This document shows positions 35,197 to 46,204 of a DNA stretch of 64,000 nucleotides, piece by piece. The position numbers and the translations under genes were made by a program. Location of the stretch: the NCBI GenBank assembly GCA_963277665.1, contig OY728121.1, positions 953,348,097 through 953,412,096 of the forward strand, read 5' to 3'. This stretch comes from Viscum album. Taxonomy: Eukaryota; Streptophyta; Magnoliopsida; Santalales; Viscaceae. The stretch's first letter is position 1; each line of letters starts with the position of its first letter. The notes under the pieces are model-generated. The model did no database searches and was not told the origin of the DNA. It saw only the letters and a program-made list of their open reading frames with translations.

Positions 35197-37096
35197 AAAA
35201 GAGACAATGTTTCCATTGGAATATTTTTATAATTTTATATTATTATATATATATATAAATATAACCTTAAATGGATACCCCATCTCAAGCTAAACCAATT
35301 TGGTCGATGTCTAACCAACCTGACCAATTTTACCCATCACTAGATTTAAATTAGTTTTCATGGATCTGATTTAGGTCCAAAAGACATGATTTTTTTTAAA
35401 AAATAAAAAATTTAATTTAATTTTTTGGGATTGAATAAAATTATTTCTTATGATATGGGGTGTATCAATAATTAATTAAAATTATTTTAATTCAAGTTAA
35501 TAGATTAAAAAATAACATTGAGTTTAATTTAAAAAAATTAATTTTTTTATGAAATATAAGTGCATATTGATAGATCATGAGCTGAGACTAACCCAAGAAT
35601 ATTTGGTTTATTATTTAATTAATTTAATTATTTAATTTTGGTTTTATAAATTGTAATAATTATTTTCTATTGATGATATACACATCAAATCTACATCTTT
35701 AATTTGTATAAGTGCCTGCGTGTCCACATTTAAGTGCTAAAAATGAAATTTCCCACTCTGAGTTCCCCTCACCTATATTTGTGTATAAATTGTAATGATC
35801 TGAGGAGTTCTTGGTGATGCAGTTTGATTTGAGAGCCAGCACATACCAAACAAGTGTAATTCATGGGATTTGTGTTCCCTGCAATTTAAGTCAGGTATTC
35901 ACTCGAGGAATTACCCTTGGGTCTTGATTAATCGATTATTTTCTCAATGAATTAATCAATAGTTAACAGCTCATGATCACATCATTATTTATTTATTTTA
36001 TCATGTACATGGCTTATTATTTTTTGAATGTGTATTTATTACATGTAATCACATAGTATAATAATAAAAAAGCATGAAAAACAAAGTGAACACGTGTAGT
36101 TAATGATTTCTATTTAAAGGCAAGATTAAGTTGTGAGTGCGATCACATAGAAAAATCATGTTAAATATAAAAGGATTTTATTTTGTGATATTAAATTAAA
36201 AAATCCCTATAATGAAATATTATGTCATGAAATTCCTTCCATCACTCAAATTTGAGAAAATAATGGTGTATTGGGTGCTTTTTCATCCAAAGTTGAGGGT
36301 TCCTCCTACTAAAGGGGAGTTATTATGAGAGTGGTGGGTCAAATTAACTAAATTAAGAAGAAAATTAGTAGCCAAATATAGATTTTTAAAAATTTAGATG
36401 TAAATATTTGAGAAATGAAAATTAATTATTTGCTGGAAATGGGACTCTACTCAACAGATCAAGGATCCATGAATTGATGTTGTTGGCCAGATTAATTTCT
36501 ACCTTGGACTCTCCTAGTAGTGGCATAGCCAAAGCTTATAGACTACGATTAGGGGTTTCAAGGTTCTTTTACACTAGAATAATCAAGTGATAGAGTATTC
36601 CAATTCTAGTATATAGGGTCTCTAAAATTTGATAAAATAGTGGGAGACATTTAATAATTAAATCAATAATATCTAAATTGGTAATCATGATAAAATTACA
36701 ATCTCCTATATTTTATTTTTTGTAAAAAATTGGCATGTAAATACCAAAAAAACACTACAATAATCATTGGACAATGTCAGTGTTCTATCCCACATGAATT
36801 TACAAGGAGCATCATAGGTGATTGTGAAAAATACTACGATATAGGAAATTCTAGGCACTTGAATCCCCAATACCTATTAATCCACCTCAATAAGATATTG
36901 TGTTAAAAATGATTATAGGAGACTCCTGTATGACACATATGATGGTTTTCTCATAATGAAATCATCAATGTATGATGTGAGTTGTTGATACAACATTGAT
37001 ACATGGATGATTTCACATGTTGTATATCTCTACGAAGCATGTGAAGAGAAAGAAAAACAAATATATGAATAGGTGATGTTTACATTGGATATGTGT

Positions 37097-37345
37097 CACT
37101 ACTGGAATTTGTTCTTTTCCCAACGGTAGTATACCAACGGTTTATTTAAACCGTTGGTATAGTGAGCCTTTTCCAACAGTTTATTTAAACCGTTGGAAAA
37201 GGGAATTTCGGTGGACCCTTTCCCAACAGTTCACTGGAACCGTGGGGAAATGGGTGCTAAACTCACACATTTCCCAACGGTTCTAGTGAACCATTGGGAA
37301 AGGTGTGCCTTTGCCAACGGTTTTTATAAACCGTTGGAAAAGGTT
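37097..37345. repeat. CACTA left end: TIR and subterminal hairpins
   Basis: After the TIR there are five imperfect palindromes of the form CCAACGGTTT-(4-8 nt)-AAACCGTTGG at about 37132-37159, 37169-37200, 37218-37250, 37269-37302 and 37310-37343. In En/Spm the subterminal repeats are bound by TNPA. Here they are also inverted repeats able to form hairpins. Confidence 0.85.
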
Positions 37346-37518
37346 TTCCCCAAATTGCAGATCGCGATCTCCTCTCCCCATTCGGACAGAGCCCTAATCT
37401 ATTCGCTCCGATGCTCTCGCGAACCCCATCCGAATCTATTTCGCTCCACTGCTCTCGCGAACCCCCCATCCGAACACCATCACCCCCCATCCCAACAGGT
37501 ACAACCCCATCCAAATAG
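37346..37518 (+). other. CACTA 5' untranslated exon (proposed)
   Basis: A GC-richer, CpG-containing stretch with an internal duplication (GCTCTCGCGAACCCC occurs twice, near 37411 and 37453). It ends CAAATAG/GTAAAATT, a plausible splice donor at 37519. With the acceptor TTTTTTACAG at 40061-40070 just before the transposase ATG, this would make a 2.55 kb first intron carrying the G-rich and C-rich repeats. This is inference only. The 109-codon frame at 37193-37522 is probably not coding. Confidence 0.4.
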
Positions 37519-37799
37519 GTAAAATTTGATCTCAACCATATTGTTGTAGTTGTTTTAATGAATAGATTTTTTCGAGGTGTTGGTGGTTTACTTGATTATT
37601 GAAATTAATATCTAAATAGGATATTGTTTGTGTTTGTGAAGACTTATTTAATGTTTTTATATTCTATGTTTGGAAGGAGAGTGTTCAAAACATGTAAATC
37701 AGAGTTGGGGGAGGCTATCGTGAACGTTTACATGTTTTGGATAATGGATTGTGGGAATTATGGATTGTGTTCAAACCAATTTGATATGTTTTGGATAAT

Positions 37800-39290
37800 G
37801 GATTGTGGGGGTAGGGGGTGTCCACGGGGGTGGGTGGGTTGTCCACGGGGGTGGGCGGGGCTATCCATGGGGATGGGAAAGGCTATCCATGGGGTTGGGC
37901 GGGGCTGTCTAGGGGGTGTGGGCTGTCCTGGGGGTCTGGGTGGGGTGTCCTGGTGGGGGAGGGGTGTGTGGGGTGTCTAGGGGGGTGGTATGTCTAGGTG
38001 GTGGTGGTGGGGTTGCAGGGGAGGGGGTGTGGGCTGTTTGGGAGGGTTGGCGGGGATATCCAGGGGGAGTACGGGGTGTCCAGGGGGGTACGGGGGTGGG
38101 AGGGCTATCCACAAGGGTGAACGGGCTGTCCACGGGGGTGGCCGGGCTGTCAAGGAGGGGTGGGCGGGCTGTCCAGGGGGGTGGGTGGGCTGGCCATGGG
38201 GGGTAGGGGTGTCCAGGGGGGTGGGCGGGCTATCCAAGGGGGTGGGGAGCTGTCCATAGGGAGAAGGAGTGTCGAGGGGGGTGGGTGGGCTGTCCACGGG
38301 GGTGGTTGGGCTGTCTAGGGGGTAGGGGGTGTCCACGGGGGTGGGCGGGGCTGTCCAGGGGGTGTGGGCTGTCCTGGGGGTCTGGGTGGGGTGTCCTGGT
38401 GGGGGAGGGGTGTGTGGGGTGTCCAGGTGGGGTGGTATGTCTAGGTGGTGGTGGTGGGGTTGCAGGGAAGGGGGTGTGGGCTGTTTGGGAGGGTGGGCGA
38501 GGCTATCCAGGGGGTACGGGGTGTCCAGGGGGGTACGGGGGTGGGCGGGCTGTCCACAAGGGTGGACGGGCTGTCCACGGGGGTGGCCGGGCTGTCAAGG
38601 AGGGGTGGGCGGGCTGTCCAGGGGGGGTGGGTGGGCTGGCCACAGGGGGTAGGGGTGTCCAGGGGGGTGGGTGGGCTATCCAAGGGGGTGGGGGGCTGTC
38701 CATAGGGAGAAGGGGTGTCGAGGGGGGGTGGGTGGGATGTCCACGGGGGTGGTTGGGCTGTCTAGGGGGTAGGGGGTGTCCACGGGGGTGGGTGGGTTGT
38801 CCACGGGGGTGGGCGGGGCTATCCACAGGGGTGGGAAAAGCTGTCCACGGGGGTGGGCGGGGCTGTCCAGGGGGTGTGGGCTGTCCTGGGGGTCTGGGTG
38901 GGGTGTCCTGGTGGGGGAGGGGTGTGTGGGGTGTCCAGGGGGGTTGTTATGTCTAGGTGGTGGTGGTGGGGTTGCAGGGGAGGGGGGTGTGGGCTGTTTG
39001 GGAGGGTGGGCGGGGCTATCCCGGGGGGGGGGGGGGGTACGAGGTGTCCAGGGGGGTACGGGGGTGGGCGGGCTGTCCACAAGGGTGGATGGGTTGTCCA
39101 CGGGGGTGGTCGGACTGTCAAGGAGGGGTGGGCAGGCTGTCCAGGGGGGTGGGGGGTGGGTGGGCTGGCCACGGGGGGTAGGGGTGTCCAGGGGGGTGGG
39201 CGAGCTATCCAAGGGGGTGGGGGGATGTCCATAGGGAGAAGGGGTGTCGAGGGGGGTGGGCGGGCGATCCAAGGGGGTGGTGCTATAGTG
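37800..39290. repeat. G-rich minisatellite with ~450-510 bp higher-order units
   Basis: About 1.5 kb made of variants of GGGCTGTCCACGGGGGTGG, with nearly all G on the plus strand. The marker GTGGGCTGTCCTGGGGGTCTG recurs at about 37918, 38366 and 38876, so larger units of about 450 and 510 bp are stacked about three times. A run of 15 G lies near 39023. Many runs of four or more G are spaced closely enough for G-quadruplexes. The long Gly/Pro frames here in all directions are products of the repeat, not genes. Confidence 0.9.
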
Positions 39291-39552
39291 GTTTTGGATT
39301 GTTTGAGGTACTCTTAGTTTATTATAAACCCTCATTTGTTCCATATTCATTTAATTTGATTTAATATCATTTTTTTCACACACACCATTATATCCTCTCA
39401 AACTATATTTAGATTGTATTTTCATTCCTATGGTGTTAAATATTTTAGTAAATGTTCATACTAGCTTCTTTTATGTGTTCCAGGGGTTTAGACTAATGAC
39501 AGGGCTGCATGATTATTGTGGGGGTATTCTTTTCATATAAATATACCTATAC

Positions 39553-39741
39553 ACCCCGACCCCCTTGGACAACCTGACCACCCCCACGGACAGCCCGCCC
39601 ACCTGGACACCCCGACCCCCTAGACAGCCCCCCACCCCCTGGACACCTCCGACCCCCCGGACGGCCCCACCACCCCCTAGACACCCCGCACCCCCTGGAC
39701 ACGCCACACCCCCCTTGGACAGTCCCACCACTCCCATGATC
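39553..39741. repeat. C-rich inverted partner of the G-rich minisatellite
   Basis: A block of about 190 bp composed of variants of GGACACCCCGACCCCCTAGAC, the reverse complement of the G-rich repeat upstream. It is separated from that block by about 260 bp of ordinary AT-rich DNA, so the two blocks face each other and could pair. Confidence 0.85.
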
Positions 39742-40071
39742 CTCATCCTGCTCCTCATCCTGATCTACTTGAAGAAGTTAAAGTATAAAACTCATATACT
39801 CCCAAAAAGACCCTTAAGGATTATGTATTCCTTGATCCACTTCCAATATCTTACTGGTCAATCCGTGAATATAGGCATTAGAAATTTTGTATCTTATTTT
39901 CTTATATACACTGTATTTTTTTGTATTTCTTAATATGATTCTCATATAGAGTAATGTGTCAGTTATGCTTTTATATAGAGTAAACAATTGTCATTTACGT
40001 AAATATTTTTTTGATTAAACTTTAATATTATTGAATTGCTTTGAAATGACTTATTGCGATTTTTTTACAGA
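39742..40071 (+). other. AT-rich intron-like sequence before the TNPD start
   Basis: No gene is seen in this stretch. It ends in the acceptor-like TTTTTTACAG immediately upstream of the transposase ATG at 40072. Confidence 0.45.
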
Positions 40072-43000
40072 ATGGATAGAAGTTGGACGTACGAAACTGA
40101 TCGGATTTCAACCGATTTTCAAAATAATTCGAACAGCTTTCTAGATTTTGCATTTGACAAGGCTTCAGATAGTGGTCGCATACACTGCCCATATTTTAAT
40201 TTTGTTGGAAGACCTTGGTTGAGCCGTGAAGTAGTTAGCTATCATATAACCAAATATGGTTTCCAAACAAACTATTTTGTGTGGTATCACAATGGAGAGA
40301 AAATGGAATCTCAAAATGTTGATGATCCAAATGATATGACTGAATTGGAGAGTTTGATATATGATCGGTTTCCATTTATTTGACATCATGAGAAGGAAAG
40401 GATGCCCAGCCAACACGATTTCAATACAAGCACACATGATGCGTCCAATGAAAATGATGATGTTGATAGGGTGAAAAAATTGAATGATGCTGCGACGACT
40501 CCAGTATATCGGCAATGTGATAAAATGAAAAAGTTGGAATTTTTAATCCGATTGTTTCATGGGAAAACTATGTATGGGATTTCAAATACTACAATTGATT
40601 ATATTATTACCTTCTTGAAGGACTTACTTCTAGATGATGCAGATATTCCCTCAAACCACTATATGGCATGGAAGTTGGTTGATGAACTTGGATTCTCAAA
40701 AAAAAAATCATGCTTGCCCGAATGATTGCAGCTTATTTTGGAAGGAAACTGCTGAAAGAAATGATTTTATAAAATGCGGAACCTCCCGATGGAAGCCAAA
40801 AGATGATGGAACACCATCTCGTGTGCCACAAAAAGTAATGTGGCACTTTCCATTGATCCCCAGATTACAGAACCTTTTCATGTCTTATGAAATATCTGTA
40901 AAAATGAGATGGCATGACACTGAGAGAAAAAAGAATAATGAAGAGTTGGTTCACCCTGCAGATGGATTTGCATGGCAGAGATTTGATGCTCGATATCCTG
41001 AATTTGCAGCCGACGTGCGTAATGTGAGACTGGGTCTTTCATGTGACGGTTTTAATCCATTTGGGAAGATGCTTACTTCGCACAGCACATGGATGGTTTT
41101 CATACACATTTATAACCTTCCCCCTTGGTTGTGTATGAAAAAGCCTTACACTTACTTGAGTATACTGATATCTGGCCCTTCAGATCCCGAAAATGATATA
41201 TATGTATACATTCAACCTTTAATAAAAGAGTTGAAACTTATTTGGGATGTGGGTGTGCCCACATACGATGCATGTTCGAAAGACATATTTCAGATGCGTG
41301 CTGCACTTATGTGGACTATCAATGATTTTCCTGCTTATGCAATGATGTCTGGATGGAGAAAAAAAGGAAAATTGTCATGTCCTGTTTGTATGAAGAATAC
41401 TTGATCGAGAAGACTGAAATATCGTCGTAGTTTTAGTTTTATGGGACATCGATGATTCTTGCCAATGAACCATCCATATAGAAACAATCGTCGAAGATTT
41501 GACAATACCATGGAGAATGACGATCCACCTCAGCGTATGTCTGGAAATGATGTGCTTAATGAATTGAAAGATTTCAGTTATTCATTTAGGAAGAGTGTAA
41601 TGAAATCTAGAAAGAGGAAAAAAGTTTCCAATGATACCTGTTACAATTGGAAGAAGAAGAGTATATTCTTTGAGTTTTCATATTGGTCAACCAACTTGTT
41701 ATGTCATTGCTTAGACGCAATGCACATTGAAAAGAATATATGTGAAATGTTGCTTTCAATTCTTCTAAATGTAAAGGGGAAGAGAAAAGATGATTTATGA
41801 TCTCAGCGCGACTTGGTAGATTGGGGGATCAGACCATAATTGCATCCTGTCTATATCAGTGAAAATAAATGGCAAGTTCCATGTGCTTCTTATGTGTTGA
41901 CTCCTGCTGAAAAAAAATCAATTTCTGGAAGTGCTAGAGACTATTAAAGTTCCTGATGGCTATTCAAGCAATATATCAAAACGGGTCAACAGAAAAGAGT
42001 TGAAGTTGAAATCTTTGAAGACTCATGATTATCACGTCCTTTTGCATGAGTTGATTCCAATAGCAATCCGTCATCTCTTGTCCAATAATTTTAGAGTCTC
42101 AGTTATTCGGTTGTGCTATTTGTATAGAGATCTTTGTGCTAAGAGGTTGTCCAAATCCATCGTGCAAAAACTGTTGGTAGAGACACCATTAATTTTGTGT
42201 GAGTTAGAGAAAATATTCCCTCCATAATTTTTTACATGCATGTTGCATCTGACTGTCCATCTTCCGACCGAAATACTTCTTGGAGGACCCGTTGCTTTCC
42301 GTTGGATGTATCCAACTGAAAGAAACATGTGCACATTGAAATCATATGTTCGGAACAGAAATTATCCCGAAGGTTCTATTGTGAACGGTTACTTGGCTCA
42401 AGAATGTATGGATTTCTGCTCAATGTATTTGTCTGATCATACTATGAGAATAAACAGACCAATGAGAAATGAAGAAGAATAGTATGGGCAAATTGAACCC
42501 ATTTTTCCATCACTTCCTCAGATAGGAGGAATTCCGGGATCATATACATTGACAACATTAAGCCTTGAAGAGCGAGAGATGGCACATCGCACAGGGTTGT
42601 TCAATTGTGATTTGTTCGATGAGTATATAAAGTAAGTTAATTGTACATGTATCTCTTATCTTATCTCTTGTAATTTTAAATATTTGTTAAACTATTATTA
42701 TTTTTATCTACAGGGAACATAAATAATTGATATATATAAAGCATCGTTCTTTATCTTTGAGAAAGAAGGAGACTTTGCATAGCAAAGGGTTTTCTGCTTG
42801 GTTGAAATTGAAGGTAAAAATATTTTTGCAATAACTAAATAAAAATAATATTTAATTAAGTTTACTATTTGTTTATATTTCAGGTATCGAGTTTGCCTAC
42901 AGACTCTGTTTCTGAGTAAATAAGAGCTTTGGCTTTTGGTCCTAATACCATGGTTCATGTTTGTAAATCACTTGTGATCAATGGATACAAATTTGTTATT

Positions 43001-43510
43001 ACTGAACGAGTAAGAAACATGAGAACACAGCATAATGGTGTTATGCTAACTGCCACAACAGACTGTTATGCCAGTTCATCGGACACTAGACCTCGTTCTG
43101 AAAATGTTGCTTATTATGGTGTCGTGGAGAAAATAATAATTTTGGAATATTACTCGCATGGTCGAGTCATGATGATGAAATGTCAATGGTTTGATTCAAT
43201 GACGAGGCAAGGCACCTTTATTGATGATTGTGGATTTCGAGCTATTGACATGACTCGCACTCTTGCCACCGATGAACCATATGTATTAGAATCAATGGTG
43301 AAACAAGTTTTTTATGTCAAAGATCATCGTCATCCTAAATTCGGTGTAATTATTGAAGTAAATCCCAGACATGTTTTTGATGATGGTGATGATGAAGTTG
43401 ACACGATCCCTACTACAATTGGAAGCAATCCGTTTATTACTTATGATGACCCCAATAGCTCAATTGTCAGAGTTGATTGTGAACTCAAAGTTGTGGTGGG
43501 AAATATATAG
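40072..43510 (+). pseudogene. CACTA TNPD-type transposase, disabled
   Basis: This gene would cut and join element ends in the nucleus. The ATG at 40072 opens MDRSWTYETD, the start of the transposase-associated domain (PF13963), with HCPYFNF and YHITKYGFQTNYFVWYHNGE. Transposase_21 (PF02992) follows from about 40715: ACPNDCSLFWKE, NVRLGLSCDGFNPFG, YNLPPWLCMKKP, ALMWTINDFPAYAMMSGW, CLDAMHIEKNI. A DUF4218-like part (LKTHDYHVLLHELIPIAIR, MYPTERNM) lies at about 42010-42480 and a DUF4216-like part (YYGVVEKIIILEY, QWFDS, DEPYVLE) at about 43090-43350. Introns at 42632-42713 and 42814-42883 have GT-AG ends. Damage: TGA at 40381, a frameshift in the A10 run at 40698-40707, TGA at 41402, 41453 and 41798, a frameshift in an A8 run near 41912, and further stops near 42225, 42480 and in both short exons. 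Several fit CGA to TGA. Confidence 0.9.
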
Positions 43511-43710
43511 AATCATACAGTCGTGTTCTCACCTACATGTTTCACCTACATCATTCATAGTGTGTATCCTAGTACATACCTTTATAACACCATAAATCTT
43601 CTGTTTCATTTTGTTCTTTTTATTATAATGGTTTTTCTATATTTTGTTTTTTGGGTTACACATTAGTTATCTGTTTCTAATTACTTCCATATTTGTTTTC
43701 ATTGAAGGAA

Positions 43711-46055
43711 ATGACACCCATTGAAGAGAGGTGGCGGAAAAAGATGACAGATAATAATCGTCGCATGGTACAGATGGGTGTTCCTCCACTCATCCCTGTT
43801 GTGAGTATTTTATTTCAAATATAAATATTTCAATAACTTATAATATCATGTGTTTACTTTTCTGTCAAACTTTTTTTCAGGATCCACCCCCTAGACGACA
43901 GATATCTGACGAGGAGCCTGATATTGCTCCCAGTAGAGAGGTTGGTGGTACGAGGGCTCGTGGGGTGAGAGTTAGACGATCCACTACCACAGACGTATCT
44001 TCTATGCCCTATTTTGATCATAGCGTGTCTTTAGGGACATATGAGATATTTAGACCTCTGATGTTTACACTACCAGCTGGCCAGACGTCTATGCCATCAT
44101 CTTTTTCTTCTGGTTCATTATCTCCAGGTTATTATATTCCACCTTCTTCGACTCCTGCTGCGACACAGTATGTGGCTGAGGAGCATACACTGAGGGACAC
44201 TCCACCTGTACAGGATATTCCTTCAGCTTCTGCACCCATTGATCTGACTACCACAGGTATATTTATATAACTCTATCAAATTTTTATACCAAAATTTATT
44301 TTTATTATAACTTGTATTGATATTATTTTTCTTTAATAACAGATTCATCTACAGATAGGAGGCGGGGGAGGGGGCGTACTCGCTTGCGTGCGGTATGGAA
44401 CCGCCAGACACAGTTGATGGTAGAATACAATGTTTATGGACAAATGATTGAGAAATCTGGGCAGCAATGTCGGGGTTTTTTGGTGATGCTAGCCAAATAC
44501 TCCGATATCATTCCAGTCAGCCCTCTCTCTTGGAGACATCTGCCACCCGAAGTCAAGGATAACGTGTGGGCACAAATATGGGTAAAAAATCTATTGGATT
44601 TAATGTAGTATATTTTTGTATTTAAATGAACTAATCAATTTGGTTTCAGCTTCGGTTTAACTTCCCTGATGGAAAAGGTGCACAGCCAGCGCGTTTAAAA
44701 GAGATAGGAGAGCTTTGGAGAGCTTATACGCATGAGCTATATGTTGGCTGTTGTGATAGAGTGGGCACGGAGTTAGAGACATTACCTATCGTGGATGACT
44801 GCCTGATAGAGAAATATCGCCAAATGATTACCCATTGGGCGACTGCCAAATTTAAGGTATTAATCTCATTTGAGTTATTTAAATGAGAGTTTTCATATTT
44901 TGCATTAATATAATCTTATTAATTATTAATTATTATTTAGGAATCTTCTGAAAAAACAAAAAAAAACATTGATTCAAAGAAATACCTCCACACTTTGGGG
45001 CGCACAACAATGTCAGATCATGAGAGGCAGCATGTACGATATAGTTGTTTATAATTTTTCTTTAGGACTTTCCCTTTTTATTGGATCCTACTTAAATTAT
45101 GTGATTTATTGAATAATGAATATATGATTATACTTTCACTTTATATTGTTTCAATTTCATTACAGAAGCACAAAATGAATATTGAAGGATGTATCCCTCG
45201 AGCAAAGTTGTTTTTCTCGAGTAGAAGAAAAAAAGATGGAACTGCGGTAAATGAACCGACCCAAGAGAAGATTGTAAGTTTTAATTTGTTTATTTCAAAG
45301 TTTAATATCTAATTTGAAATTTAATAATCTATTAATATTTTTTACAGGCTGCTTTAGAGGCTCTTGATGCCCATGAGCCTGACAATTTTGGGCCACACGA
45401 TCATTTATATCAGGTTTTGGGAGATGAGCACTCTGGTCGAGTACGCTGCTGACCTGGTAAGAATATAGTCCCGACGAGGTATTGGTCGTCTCCAGGTATC
45501 CATTCTAGTACCACCAAGTTGGAACAGGTCAAGGAGCATGCAAGACAGTCTGATAAAAGGGTCACAGAGTTGGAAGTACAAGTTCAAACAAGAGACAAAG
45601 AATTTATGAAACTGGTGAGAGCTTTATCTTCATCACTTCCACCAGAGGCTAGTGCGGCTTGTCAGACATTTATGTCGTCGATGGGTGCAACATCCAATGC
45701 ACCAGGCGGCAGCTCTAGTGTCGATTGAGATGATGATGTTCCTGGTGATGACGAGGATGCTGAAGAGGAAGAGGGCAAGGATGAGGATGTGGACGAGGGC
45801 GAGGATGGGGCCGAGGGTGAGGATGGGGCCGAGGGCGAGGATGATGCCGAGGACGAGGACGACGACGAGGACAGAGATGGAGGCGAGGATGAGGCTGATG
45901 ATGATAGTAGTGATGGTGATGGTGATCAGAGGCAGATTGATCCATTACATTTTTTAATTCTGTATAACTCTTTATTTTTGAACATGGTTTTCCACTTTGG
46001 GGTTTTCCTCTGCTTCATAGGGACGTTGCATTCAGATTCTGTTTTTTGCACTTGA
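43711..46055 (+). pseudogene. CACTA TNPA-type protein (PF03004-like), two stops
   Basis: The second CACTA gene, in the position of TNPA, whose product in En/Spm binds subterminal repeats. Exons inferred from GT-AG signals that keep frame: 43711-43800, 43881-44256, 44343-44581, 44650-44856, 44941-45033, 45166-45273 and from 45348. The start is MTPIEERWRKKMTDNN. Conserved parts include RTRLRAVWNRQTQ, WRHLPPEVKDNVWAQIW, the WATAKFKESSEKTKKN block and QVLGDEHSGRVR, the plant transposase (Ptta/En/Spm) signature. A TGA at 45450-45452 interrupts the VRG-type motif. Then comes a coiled-coil-like part (EQVKEHARQSDKRVTELE) and a TGA at 45726-45728. In the same frame a tail of about 65 residues, mostly Asp and Glu, follows. 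Apart from two stops the gene is well preserved. Confidence 0.85.
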
Positions 46056-46204
46056 TTCTTATTGTATGATTAGTCTACTACACAGACCTTTAGTATTCCT
46101 TGGTACTGTGATGCTCATTTTTCTATTTTTTTACTTAGCTTTCTTAGTTATCCATGTATTTCATGTTAATGCATGTGGAAGATGATATGGAAAATGTGCT
46201 TTGA

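Larger units (their letters stand above)
34235..37096 (+). other. Copia D interior, left part: leader, gag not recognisable
   Basis: This is the interior of copia D up to the CACTA insertion. It includes a decayed primer site, the 60-bp minisatellite (34912-35190), and a part at 36440-36660 similar to the end of the copia B leader (13670-13960). Beyond about 36750, where gag is expected by analogy with B, I see no convincing gag motif; stops are dense. The 61-codon frame at 34516-34701 has no known domain. Confidence 0.55.

Noticed and set aside
37624..39350. Many long Gly-rich and Pro-rich open frames on both strands (up to 224 codons)
   Set aside because: They lie wholly within the G-rich minisatellite, which lacks A/T needed for stop codons. 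All frames are open at once and the products are repeat translations.
42116..42334. Minus-strand frame of 72 codons inside the TNPD gene
   Set aside because: It is antisense to well-supported transposase coding sequence.
45715..45945. His/Pro-rich 76-codon minus-strand frame and Arg/Met-rich plus frame 45652-45957
   Set aside because: They are shadows of the acidic GAT/GAG repeat in the TNPA-like tail.
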